This document shows, in pieces, positions 56,236 to 64,000 of a stretch of 64,000 nt of DNA. The stretch lies in assembly GCA_003255065.1 (NCBI GenBank), contig QAOA01003982.1, positions 269,488 through 333,487 on the forward strand, written 5' to 3'. Under the pieces are notes generated by a model. The model worked only from the letters and a program-made list of their open reading frames with translations, had not been told where the DNA came from and did not search any database. This DNA comes from Cercis canadensis. Taxonomy: Eukaryota; Streptophyta; Magnoliopsida; Fabales; Fabaceae. The translations under genes and the position numbers were made by a program. The stretch's first letter is position 1; every line of letters begins with the position of its first letter.

Positions 56236-57127
56236 TTATACCATTCTTTCACAAAGAATTATTTGTTGAAATGGGAGCTTGATAATCTGTGTGGTTCTAT
56301 GCCACTAGAAGACAATTATGGTCAAGTGACCACATGCAGAGCTGGGATCCTTGTACCTGCTAACATAAGCAAATGGGCAAAATTGATTGTTTCTAATCCA
56401 TGGAGAGATGAAGGCTATGTTGATTTGGGAGAAGAATACTTGCATTCATGTCATTATGCTGGCCAATTTACAGGCGATCAACAGCTCTTAGGTTTTCTTA
56501 AAAATCCCATTGGAGCCTTTGACATCCCTCATATATGTCCCTTGAATGTCGGGCTTTCTGCGGTTGAAACACCACTTACTAAGGAAAATGCATTCTTGCT
56601 TTTGGATTGGATTCGTTATCTAAAACATAGGAGAATACCAAAGAGGTTTTTGAGCTGCATACAGGAAGGCGGCTGGCTTAAAGTTACAATGAATGGTTGG
56701 AGACCACCTTTGAAGACATTCTTAATTGACTCATCATTGGGAAACATTTTGCAAAAAGTATATGCTCTTGTCGACATTCCACTGGTTGATCTAAGCTTTT
56801 ATGGGAATAGACTAAATGAGTTCAAGGAAGAATTGAAAACAATTCGAGTTATGTTCAATTATGGGGAAGCCTGTAAGTTTATTGGGAAGGAACTCATGTC
56901 TCGTGCAACTTTTTTCTCTTTAAGTAAGGGTCATGTGCTATTGATACTTGGCTTCATTCACTATCTAAGGGAAAGTCTTCTACCCTTGGACAAATTTGTC
57001 AACAGCATAAAAAAGGGAAGCTGGCTACAAGCATCAAAGGGTTACAGGTCTCCTGTGGGATCTGTTTTGTATGATTAAGGGTGGCGAACTACATCAGAAA
57101 TTAGTGATATGCCTTTCATTGAGGAGG

Positions 57128-57515
57128 TGATGCAGAGAGTACGATCATGTCCCATGTCCCACATCGGGCAAGTATGGCCTAGGTGAAGGCCTTATATGTA
57201 GAGGGGTAAACCTTGATTGATGATTTAGTCTTTTGGTTAAGTTAAGCCCAATTGCATCAATTTGGTATCAGAGCTCTGGTGTGTTTGACGGTGTGAGCGC
57301 ATGCAAGTCGCGTGCTCAGGGTTGTCCTCGCGTTGAAGGTGACTTGTGACACGTGGATGTGTGTTCTTGAGGGAGGGTGTGAATGATGCAGAGAGTGCAA
57401 TCATGTCCCATGTCCCACATCGGGCAAGTATGGCCTAGGTGAAGGCCTTATATGTAGAGGGGCAAACCTTGACTGATGGATTAGTCTTTTGGTTAAGTTA
57501 GGCCCATTTGCATCA
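57128..57515 (+). mobile_element. TRIM (miniature LTR retrotransposon)
   Basis: Two 132-bp LTRs (57128-57259 and 57384-57515), both TGATGCAG...GCATCA, differ at about eight positions. They enclose a 124-bp interior with a tRNA-Met-type primer site (tTGGTATCAGAGC, about 57262-57274) and a purine tract (gagggaggg, about 57369-57377). The TSD is ggagg (57123-57127 and 57516-57520). There is no coding capacity. It interrupts NO VEIN-like coding sequence between IEE and AYYG. The 'tgtcccacatcggg' motif is frequent in plant TRIM LTRs. Confidence 0.92.
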
Positions 57516-58419
57516 GGAGGCCTACTATGGTAAGCAAATATATAATTTCAAAGAAGAACTTCAGTTGCTGGGTGTGATCGTTGGCTTTAGTAAAAGTTAC
57601 CATCTTGTTGTTGACCACTCGAAGTCACCCTCGTATTTGGTTTCTTTGACGGCTGAGGCTGTTTTTTTGATATTGGAATGTATTTCTTGCTTGGTTGGCT
57701 ATAGCAATCTTGTTAATTCTCTAAAACAAACTAAATGTTTGAAGACGAATTTGGGTTTCAAAGCACTAGGTGAATGTTTCTTGTTTGATCCTGTATGGGG
57801 TTGCTTTTTATAGGTCTTCAATTGTTTCCCACTGATTGATCACAAGTTCTATGGAGAGAAAATTTTCTCTCACAAAAATCAGCTGAAGCAAACAGGAGTG
57901 GTGGTTGATTTTGAGGACGCAATCAAAGCATTTGCTCATGTCTTCAAATAGAAAGCATCGCAAACTTCCTTTAACAAACAACATGTTGAGTCGTCTCTTA
58001 TGTTGCAGACAGTTGAAGGGAACTCAATATAAATTTCCTCCAGAATTCATAAGCATCATACATGAGGCAAAGTGGTTATGGACTCGGGATGGCAATTATA
58101 TAAGCCCCAATAACTGCATTTTATTTGGCCCAGAATGGGAATCTATCTCTCCAATTACTTGTCTCCCTTTCATTGAAGACAGTGACAATGGTTATGGCAA
58201 AGGTATACATGAATATAAGGAAGAGCTGAATATTGTGATTTTCATTAATTTGATGCAAAATGGCATATAGTACATTGGAAATATGATGAAAAATGGGTAT
58301 ATATTTTTCAATTTCAAGGCATGCATGTGTACCAATATAAGAAGAAAATCTATTTTTTCTATAAAATAAAATAAAAATGGGCAAACTGTTACATGAAAAA
58401 TATTTTTTCTATAGACATA

Positions 58420-58622
58420 CATTACAAAAAAAAACACGCGATTTCTCACAAAATTTTTTTACGAGATCAAATTCCGTGAGAATTTCTTATAGAATTCTCA
58501 CAGAATAACATTCTATAAGAATTTTTCACGAAATTTTTTTTTTGTGAGAAATTTTTTTGATAAATTTAATTTTTCATGGAATTTTTTTATAAATTTTCTC
58601 ACAGAAAATGTTTTCGTGAGAA
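58420..58622 (+). mobile_element. CACTA-like terminus with subterminal hairpins
   Basis: Starts 'cattacaaaaaaaaacacg', close to the CACTACAAGAAA start of CACTA/En-Spm elements. ~200 bp follow in which 'tctcacaaaattt', 'cgtgagaattt', 'ttctcacagaa' and 'cgtgagaaa' alternate in both orientations and form several hairpins (for example around 58597-58623). Dense subterminal inverted repeats are typical of CACTA elements. No right-hand terminus (TTCTTGTAGTG-like) was found, so the assignment is tentative. Confidence 0.45.
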
Positions 58623-59000
58623 ATGCCTTCATTTGCAAACAACTCTAATTTTTTCTCTCTTCTCTCCCCCTTCTCATTCCCCTTCACTTCGACCTCTCTT
58701 GGTGGCGCACCTGAGGATTTGCCGCGGTCCACCCGCTCTCCCCAGATGAAGAAGGCCAAGTCCCAGGCCATGGCCTACTTTATCAACACCAAAAATGACC
58801 TCCACAACCACCACCCATAATACAACTCCCACGACAACGTCTTTTTCGACCCCACCGCCCTGGCCCTAGATGAAAATCTCAAGAACGACGACCCCACTAC
58901 TCTCCCCAATGCGCGTGGTGTCATGGCCTCTAATTTGTCCCGGAAGAAGGCCACGCCTCCTCAGCCAGCCAAGAAGCTCGTCATCAAGCTCGTCAAAGGT
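58623..59000 (+). pseudogene. CUL4: CUL4 (cullin 4) first-exon fragment
   Basis: The + strand encodes MKKAKSQAMAY (58746 on), then, after an in-frame TAA at 58818, ...NVFFDPTALALDE and NLSRKKATPPQPAKKLVIKL, ending at the donor-like AAAG|GTAAGA at 59000. This is the N-terminal extension typical of plant cullin 4 (SPPMKKAK..., then NLSRKKA.PPQP.KK.VIKL), the scaffold of CRL4 ubiquitin ligases. The cullin repeats and RBX1/NEDD8 regions are all absent downstream. It is therefore a single captured or orphaned exon with a stop. It directly follows the CACTA-like end and precedes a truncated PPR gene on the other strand. Confidence 0.8.
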
Positions 59001-59044
59001 AAGATTCCTCAATTTTTGTCATGAGGGTTTCTGCTGAATAAAAT

Positions 59045-59180
59045 AAATCATTTTCTGATCCAAACTCGTTTACTGCAATGAAATTTTCATTTTCTGGCAA
59101 AGCTTCTGATATGACTGTGGACGTGGGCTTAAATGAAGAGGCTGAGACAGAAGTAATTGTGGAGCAGGAGATGGTCTGAG
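59045..59180 (+). other. Unidentified open segment, possible captured exon
   Basis: An uninterrupted + strand frame ends ...GKASDMTVDVGLNEE... and an acidic tail, closing with TGA at about 59177. It looks coding (acidic, no low complexity) but I do not recognise it. It lies between the CUL4 donor and the PPR breakpoint. On the minus strand it supplies the foreign C-terminus of the PPR ORF. Confidence 0.35.
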
Positions 59181-61035
59181 TTGAAAGAGTCGTTCAGCAG
59201 CTTGAATACCTAAATCTATGTTCCCATGAATTCGACAACCAGCAAGAAGAGCCTCCCAAATTGATACACCTGGCTCAGAAGGCATAGATTCAATTACATC
59301 CTTTGCATCAGAGAACTTCCTTGCACGACATAACAAATCAATCAAACGAGCATAATGATCTTCTCCTGGGGTTATCCCATAACAACCATACATCGTATCA
59401 AAATATCGGCGCCCTTCTTTAACCAAACCTGCATGGCTACAAGCAGAAAGAATTGTAAGAAAAGTTATCCTATCAGGTAATATATCTTCCTCCAACATTT
59501 CTTCATAAAGTTGTATAGCATGGACACCTTGTCCATGTTGTGCAAGAGCTGCAATCATGGCATTCCAGGATACTGAATCCACATAAGGCATTGTGAGGAA
59601 CACTGAATAGGCAGATTCAACAACACCACATCTTGCATACATTGTAATCAATGCATTACCAGCAGATAGGCTTGAATCATGACCCAATTGGACTAGCTGA
59701 GAATGGAGCTGTCGTCCATTCTCTAATGATCCAAGAACAGCACAAGACGTAATTGCTCCAGCATATGCATAATCACATGGTTCAAGTCCCTCTAATCTCA
59801 TCTGGTTGAATAGCTTCAAACCTTCTTCTCCAAAATCATTTTGCGCTAAGCCTGATATCATTACAGTCCATGTCAAGAGGTTCCTCTCTGGCATCTCCTG
59901 GAAAATGGATTTAGCTTCCACAATGCGCCCAACATTCACATACCCTGACAAAATTGCATTCCATGAAACAAGATCTTTTAAGGGCATCTGGTTGAAAATT
60001 TCTCTTGCCTCGTCCAGTTTACCACATTTACTATAGAATGAAATTAAAGCATTATATACGGACAATAAGAAGTGTGGTGAAGGTTGAACCTCTGTTCTGA
60101 GAATGTAAGCATGTATCTGTCTTCCATGTTTGTACAGCCCAGCATTAGAAGAAGCGCTAATTACACTTGTGTAAGTATATTCATCCTGATGAATTCCCAT
60201 AGAATGCATTTTCCTGAACATTTGAAATGCTACTTCATAAAACCCGTGGTGCACATAACCGGAAATCATTGCATTCCAAGCAACCGCCAACTTTTCAATC
60301 ATCCCATCAAGAAGTTCACGAGCTGTGCCAAGATCATCATTCCTAACATACCCAGTAATCATTGTTGTCCATGATAATTCATCCCTTTCAGGCATCTCAT
60401 CAAACAACTTCCTAGCAGCAGCCATCAACAATGATGATGATACCAATGGTGAAGATGCACAATTAACATAAGAACATATTAAGGCATTTGATACCGAAGT
60501 CACAAACCCCATTCCTGACCTTATCACTGCACAATGCAGTTGCTGGCAATGCTTCTCATCATCAGCTATAAGTGACAAGGCACCAAGCACACTTGAGAAG
60601 GTAAAATTGTCTGGACCAAATCCCTCCTGCCTCATTTCACCAAAAAGTTGAATAGCAGCAAGACCATCACCATTATGAGAACAGGCCGTAATCACAAATA
60701 GTGTCTCGCATACTCAATGGGGTTCTATTAAATATTTCCTTAGCCAGCTTTAGATTGCCTAAAGTAGAGTATGCTGTAACCAACGTAGTTCTTGCTATAA
60801 CATCTGACTTGGGAATTTGATCAAACAATTGGCGGGCATAGCCAATACTAGAGGATTTGCAATAAATATCAATCAGGCGGTTGAGGATGTGGCCTTGTGG
60901 CCTGAACCCATAAGCTATCATGTGGGCATGGACAGTTCGAGACAGGGTATAGGTAACGGGATTGTGTGGCAAGCATAAACTGAGTTGAGCTGCATAACGA
61001 TTAGCCATTGTACGGAAGTCCACCATGGTCCTCAC
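59181..61035 (-). pseudogene. PPR protein, At1g25360-like, DYW domain lost and frameshifted
   Basis: From ATG at 61035 (MANRYAAQLSLCLP, HILNRLIDIYCKSSS) through many PLS-type repeats (WTTMITGYVRNDDLGTAREL, WNAMISGYVHHGFYEVAFQM, WNAILSGYVNVGRI, WTVMISGLAQNDFGEEGLKL, WNAMIAALAQHGQG) to the start of the E domain (WEALLAGCRIHGNIDLGIQA). This closely follows the Arabidopsis PCMP-H/DYW protein At1g25360, a predicted organellar RNA-binding and C-to-U editing factor. Near 60690 about 10 bases are missing (after MRDTI), which shifts the frame. After AAERLFQL (about 59180) the sequence becomes unrelated, so the rest of E/E+ and the catalytic DYW domain are gone. It is a pseudogene or gene fragment. Confidence 0.85.
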
Positions 61036-61612
61036 GTAAGTAAAGGTTGGAAATTTTTTTTAAATGCAGAAAACCCAACTCAACCGGTTTTCGCATAATT
61101 CAATTAACAGACCGTTGTGCGCCAATAGCTTTTAGAGGTGAATATGCATGTGCTCCAATCAGGAACTGGCGACATAGGCAGTAGGAAGCTCAAACCTGAA
61201 GAAGAGGAGGAGCACCAGCTTGAATAAAATTTTATTAGTATAACATAGTAATTAGTAAGGGGATTAAATGACAGAAGCAAGGAAGAGAGCAACTCAGGGT
61301 AACAATCTATTAACAATCTTTTACTTTTGCTGAGAATCTATTAACAATATTAATTCACTTATCAATCAGAATCATAATATAGTTTTTTAATCATTTTTTT
61401 TTTAAAAGAATGACTATATTGCGCCTACTAGGTCAGCTAAGGCTGGGCTAGGCCTGCTTATAGCCAAGGTGTTTGGCCCAAATTAGGTCAGGCCTAGACC
61501 ATCTAATAACTCTACGTTAGACTTTATTACAAAACCATTAGAACTATATATGAAGTTTGATCCAACTGAATGTTATAAATGTCAATTTCACATGAATTAC
61601 AACTGTTATTAT
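61036..61612. other. No gene seen
   Basis: AT-rich. 61430-61500 has 'ggctgggctaggcctg'/'ttaggtcaggcctag' motifs that resemble the GGCCCG-type repeat near 63.4 kb. The minus-strand frame at 61104-61316 is not gene-like. Confidence 0.45.
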
Positions 61613-61755
61613 TAGGGGGTGTAATCAATCCAGTTTACACCCCAAACACCGAACTGACCAGACCACCTCGGTTTAGTTCGATTTTTTAAAATTTTGAGAG
61701 AAAAACTGAACCAAACCGAACCGGTCTGATTCAGTCAATTTGGTCGGTTTTGCCA
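61613..61755. mobile_element. hAT remnant truncating the transporter gene
   Basis: 'tagggggtgtaatcaatcc' at 61613 is close to the hAT TIR at 21505. 'ccgaactg', 'aaccaaaccgaaccgg' and 'tcggtttt' follow. Its other end stops at 61755, where the transporter codons GTFFA begin. Like the copy at 49854 it has one recognisable end. Confidence 0.65.
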
Positions 61756-62070
61756 GCAAAGAAAGTGCCTTTAATACCTGAGGGGCAAAGCTTTGAGCTA
61801 AGTACAAGCATAGGCATCCACTTGAGTCTATTTGTCATTTGAGATATACTTTCAAAAATCACAACAAATAAATAATTTGGTACACCAAATTTCAAGTTCA
61901 ATCTCAAGACCAGAATCAGATCTAGCATGCCTGATAAACCATAAAGCATCTGAGTCCAGAAGAGTAAGTCTCTTAATGCATAATCTTTAAGAGCATATTG
62001 GAATAGTATTGCACCTAATAGGGAACCCACTAAACCAATCGAAAATATAAAACCAACATTTTCATGTATT
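61756..62070 (-). pseudogene. Folate-biopterin transporter (BT1/FBT family) fragment
   Basis: The minus strand encodes NVGFIFSIGLVGSLLGAILF, QYALKDY.LRDLLFWTQ, LYGLSGMLDLILVLRLNLKF, and MPMLVLSSKLCPSGIKGTFFA. These are the C-terminal membrane segments of plant BT1-family folate-biopterin transporters (plastid or other membrane carriers). An upstream TGA lies near 62071. The frame ends where the hAT remnant begins, before the last transmembrane segments. The rest of the gene is not seen nearby, so this is a broken fragment. Exact subfamily not determined. Confidence 0.68.
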
Positions 62071-63354
62071 CATAATAAAGCTTCTTATACAAATGCACCT
62101 GGCTTTCCACCTTGATCTCACATAGAAGACTGTGCCACCTATGCTTATCCACTGATGCTACATTACAAGAATATGTGACTTGTTATTGGCAGACAGAATC
62201 TATATCAAGCACCCTAATTTTCTTGTTTTATCATCAACATTTGCTCAGCTTCAACTACTAGTACTACGCTTACCAACCATTTAGCTTACCAGTTTCACAT
62301 AAATCATCCGAGCAAATATCCAGCAATGATATGATAGCTATAAAATAGTGAACAAATAATCTAAAATTCCCACCTAAAACTGAATTTAATATTTCATTCT
62401 CTTCAGTTAATATCTAAAATTTTAACATGTCAAAATGAGAGCAGATATTCAAGTGGCAACAGCAGGAAGAGCTCCACCCAGTCTTTGACTTATTCCATAA
62501 ACAACAGCAGCAACAGTCCCTGACTTATTCCATTCACCTACCTGGATGAATATAGAGTTAACAAAATAAGATTTACCATATATGATGCAAGATAGAATCG
62601 ATGCTTTCCACAATAACTCTTGGCCAACCCCTCGAAGTAAATAATGAAAATAGAGCAACATCCACAATTTTATTTTAATTTGTAGGGCTATTCTCAAATG
62701 GGTCAGATCCATCTATTGTTATCATTATTATGATTGCATCAAGAAGATTGAAGCCAGAAAATTGATAACAACTAACAAAAGAAAGCAGCTTCAATTTTAT
62801 AGGATATCAGGCTATTCTCAAAAGTCACCAAAAAATCTTATGAGAAGAAATGCCTAATATTGCAAGGTATCTAGAATTAGTTTTGAACTTGAAGGAAATT
62901 CTTCATAAACCCCAATCCACCCACCAATCAATAACAAACCAACCTCCAAATTTAGAAAACTAAGCTCCAATAGCATCATACCCACCATAGAGATAAAAGG
63001 AAAACAAATGCAGCCATGGAATTTAAATCATTTACAAAATTTATCCATGCAAGAAGCAGAATAATTCTCCAGAGATCAACCAAAATCTATATAGAAATAG
63101 AGCTTCATACCTGAGCCGTTGACTGACCAAGACTTGTTCCAAGTCTTCAATGACAGCACCGCAAGGATAAAAGAAAAAGCTTGTTGACGATGAAGAACTG
63201 AGAGACAGTAGCGACCGTTGACGTAGAACCGAGAGACAGCGGCAACCGGCGACGGCGAGACAATAGAGCATAAGACCGAGATGGATTGAAGTGAGAGGCT
63301 GAGGGAGACTGAGAGGCTTAGGGATTTCAGAGAGGGAGAATGACAAAGACTAGA
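62071..63354. other. No confident gene; possible transporter introns and leader
   Basis: The minus frame 62712-62449 ends EWNKSGTVAAVVYGISQR with a repeated 'ggaataagtca', and could be an exon, but I do not recognise it. 63041-63346 on the minus strand is Leu/Ser-rich and looks like a 5' leader ('tccctctctgaaatccctaagcc'). It may be the degraded upstream part of the transporter gene; this is inference. Confidence 0.3.
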
Positions 63355-63520
63355 GCCGGGTTCATGGGCTGAGCCCGTTGGGGCCCGGTAAAATGGTGGG
63401 TTGGGTTCTTTAAATGTTGGCCCGTTTAAAATTGAGTCAATTTGGCCCAGCCCGATTTGGCCTATGGCTCGATCGGGTTTATGCCGAGTTGGCCCGATTG
63501 GCCCTATTTTTTTTTTTCTA
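63355..63520. repeat. GGCCCG-rich interspersed repeat
   Basis: 'gagcccgttggggcccgg', 'ggcccgttt', 'ggcccagcccg', 'ggcccgattggccc' recur within 160 bp. Such GGCCCG-cluster repeats are common in plant intergenic DNA. A weaker relative lies at 61430-61500. No gene. Confidence 0.5.
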
Positions 63521-63890
63521 GCTTTCAATTGCCCTCATTCTAAAATTTGAATGCAATCCCTAACTCAAAAATCAGAATTTAATCTCTCACACTCCATTCT
63601 CCCCAAATTTGACTCTCATTCTACACGGTTCTATCCCTTTCTGCCTCCTCTCCTTAGTCTTCACTGACGCCACCGGCTACTGTCTCTCCTTCTTCAGCAC
63701 TTCCCATCTTTTTCCCCCTTGCTCAATATTAGATGAAGTGCTTTGAAGTTTGTTGTTGTTAGCACAAAGTAAAGTTGATGGGTACTGTTTCTTCAATGTT
63801 CTTTGAGGTTTCTTATGGGTTTCTTAGCTTTTCATGAAGTGGGTATGATTTATTTTCCATCTATACTATGATTATTGGGCGAATTCTAGA
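63521..63890. other. No gene seen
   Basis: Pyrimidine-rich, leader-like sequence with no coherent ORF. Confidence 0.4.
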
Positions 63891-64000
63891 CCCCAGCACT
63901 TAGTTCTGTGTAACCAGCACTGGGCGCTGGCATTTTGACTTCAAATGTTCCTTCGCTGGACCCCCAGCGCTAAGCGCCAAAACCCATCGCTAAGCGCCAG
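63891..64000. repeat. Short palindromic 'agcgctaagcgcc' repeats at the window end
   Basis: 'ccagcactta', 'ccagcactgggcgctgg', 'cccagcgctaagcgcc' and 'catcgctaagcgccag' occur within 110 bp. They resemble the word-like GC repeats inside large gypsy LTRs, as at 1600-1860. Probably the start of another LTR that continues beyond the window. Confidence 0.45.

Larger units (their letters stand above)
49630..58262 (+). pseudogene. NO VEIN-like (GHKL ATPase-class) gene, heavily disrupted
   Basis: Segments in order: 49630-49853 with the ATP-binding N-box QNAEDKQY and SICSVGQSTKKGNR; 50422-51132 with the G-box GIGFKTVFLIT, then directly REIGRLLHDFW and GVCLINISSHGRY...YDDILNFLGV; 55868-57122 (WLGNQVNVI, ELDNLCGSMPLEDNYG, LVPANISKW, NPWRDEGYVDLGEEY, NAFLLLDWI); and 57521-58250 (YGKQIYNFKEELQLLGV, AVFLILECI, ECFLFDP, GPEWESISP, GKGIHEYKEEL). 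This order matches plant NO VEIN-like proteins, large nuclear-type GHKL ATPases. A few hundred residues expected between G-box and REIGRLL are missing. Stops occur at 50909-50911 (TN*), at two codons beyond the Copia-3 site, and after SVLYD (57076). Copia-3, a TRIM and a hAT remnant are inserted, and there are two contig joins. Confidence 0.85.

Noticed and set aside
57128-57515. Cassandra-type TRIM carrying a 5S rRNA promoter
   Set aside because: No 5S-like internal promoter sequence was seen in the LTRs.

Overview
This is nuclear DNA of a eudicot plant, probably a woody species; I cannot name it. The evidence is very AT-rich intergenic sequence, spliced plant-type genes (F-box/LRR, NO VEIN-like, DYW-class PPR, CUL4, folate-biopterin transporter) and nested plant transposons: Ty3/gypsy, Ty1/copia, L1-type LINE, hAT, MULE, a CACTA-like end and a TRIM. 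There is no CRISPR array and no bacterial-style operon. Ten single 'n' characters (21343, 25018, 25872, 27026, 29923, 33735, 35774, 47900, 50676, 56029) mark contig joins or collapsed gaps. Several are flanked by near-identical direct repeats, so some apparent duplication is unmerged assembly overlap.

Layout. 1-2790 is the 3' end and 3' LTR of a gypsy element. 2960-5830 holds the decayed C-terminal half of a MULE transposase and, on the other strand, a small GRF zinc-finger ORF broken by one stop. About 7.7-49.1 kb is a degenerate tandem array. Its repeated block is: GA-rich leader and F-box/LRR gene, 3' MITE, block C, block D, a long-TIR MULE-type MITE, a LINE ORF2 fragment, a '...aagggtctcaa' tandem repeat, and a tail. 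Four F-box copies are present: a 5' stub (8469), an apparently intact three-exon gene (27719-29218), and two pseudogenes sharing the same lesions (35775-37215; 46571-47899).

The array was then hit by insertions whose boundaries can be read exactly, because the other units keep the empty site: a 3.16-kb solo gypsy LTR (10918-14073), Copia-1 (15696-20832), a non-autonomous hAT (21505-24147), a 5'-truncated LINE (29385-33097) and Copia-2 (37749-42865).

49.6-58.3 kb is a NO VEIN-like (GHKL ATPase-class) gene on the + strand. It is a pseudogene: it has stops, a large internal deletion, a hAT remnant, Copia-3 (51133-55862) inside coding sequence and a 388-bp TRIM (57128-57515) inside coding sequence. 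58.4-61.0 kb joins a CACTA-like terminus, the first exon of CUL4, a short unidentified open segment and a DYW-less, frameshifted PPR gene. 61.6-62.1 kb is a folate-biopterin transporter fragment truncated at a hAT remnant. The window ends in GC-rich short palindromic repeats.

Only the F-box gene at 27.7 kb looks able to make a full protein. The window is best read as a record of segmental duplication followed by serial transposon insertion, not as a cooperating gene system.
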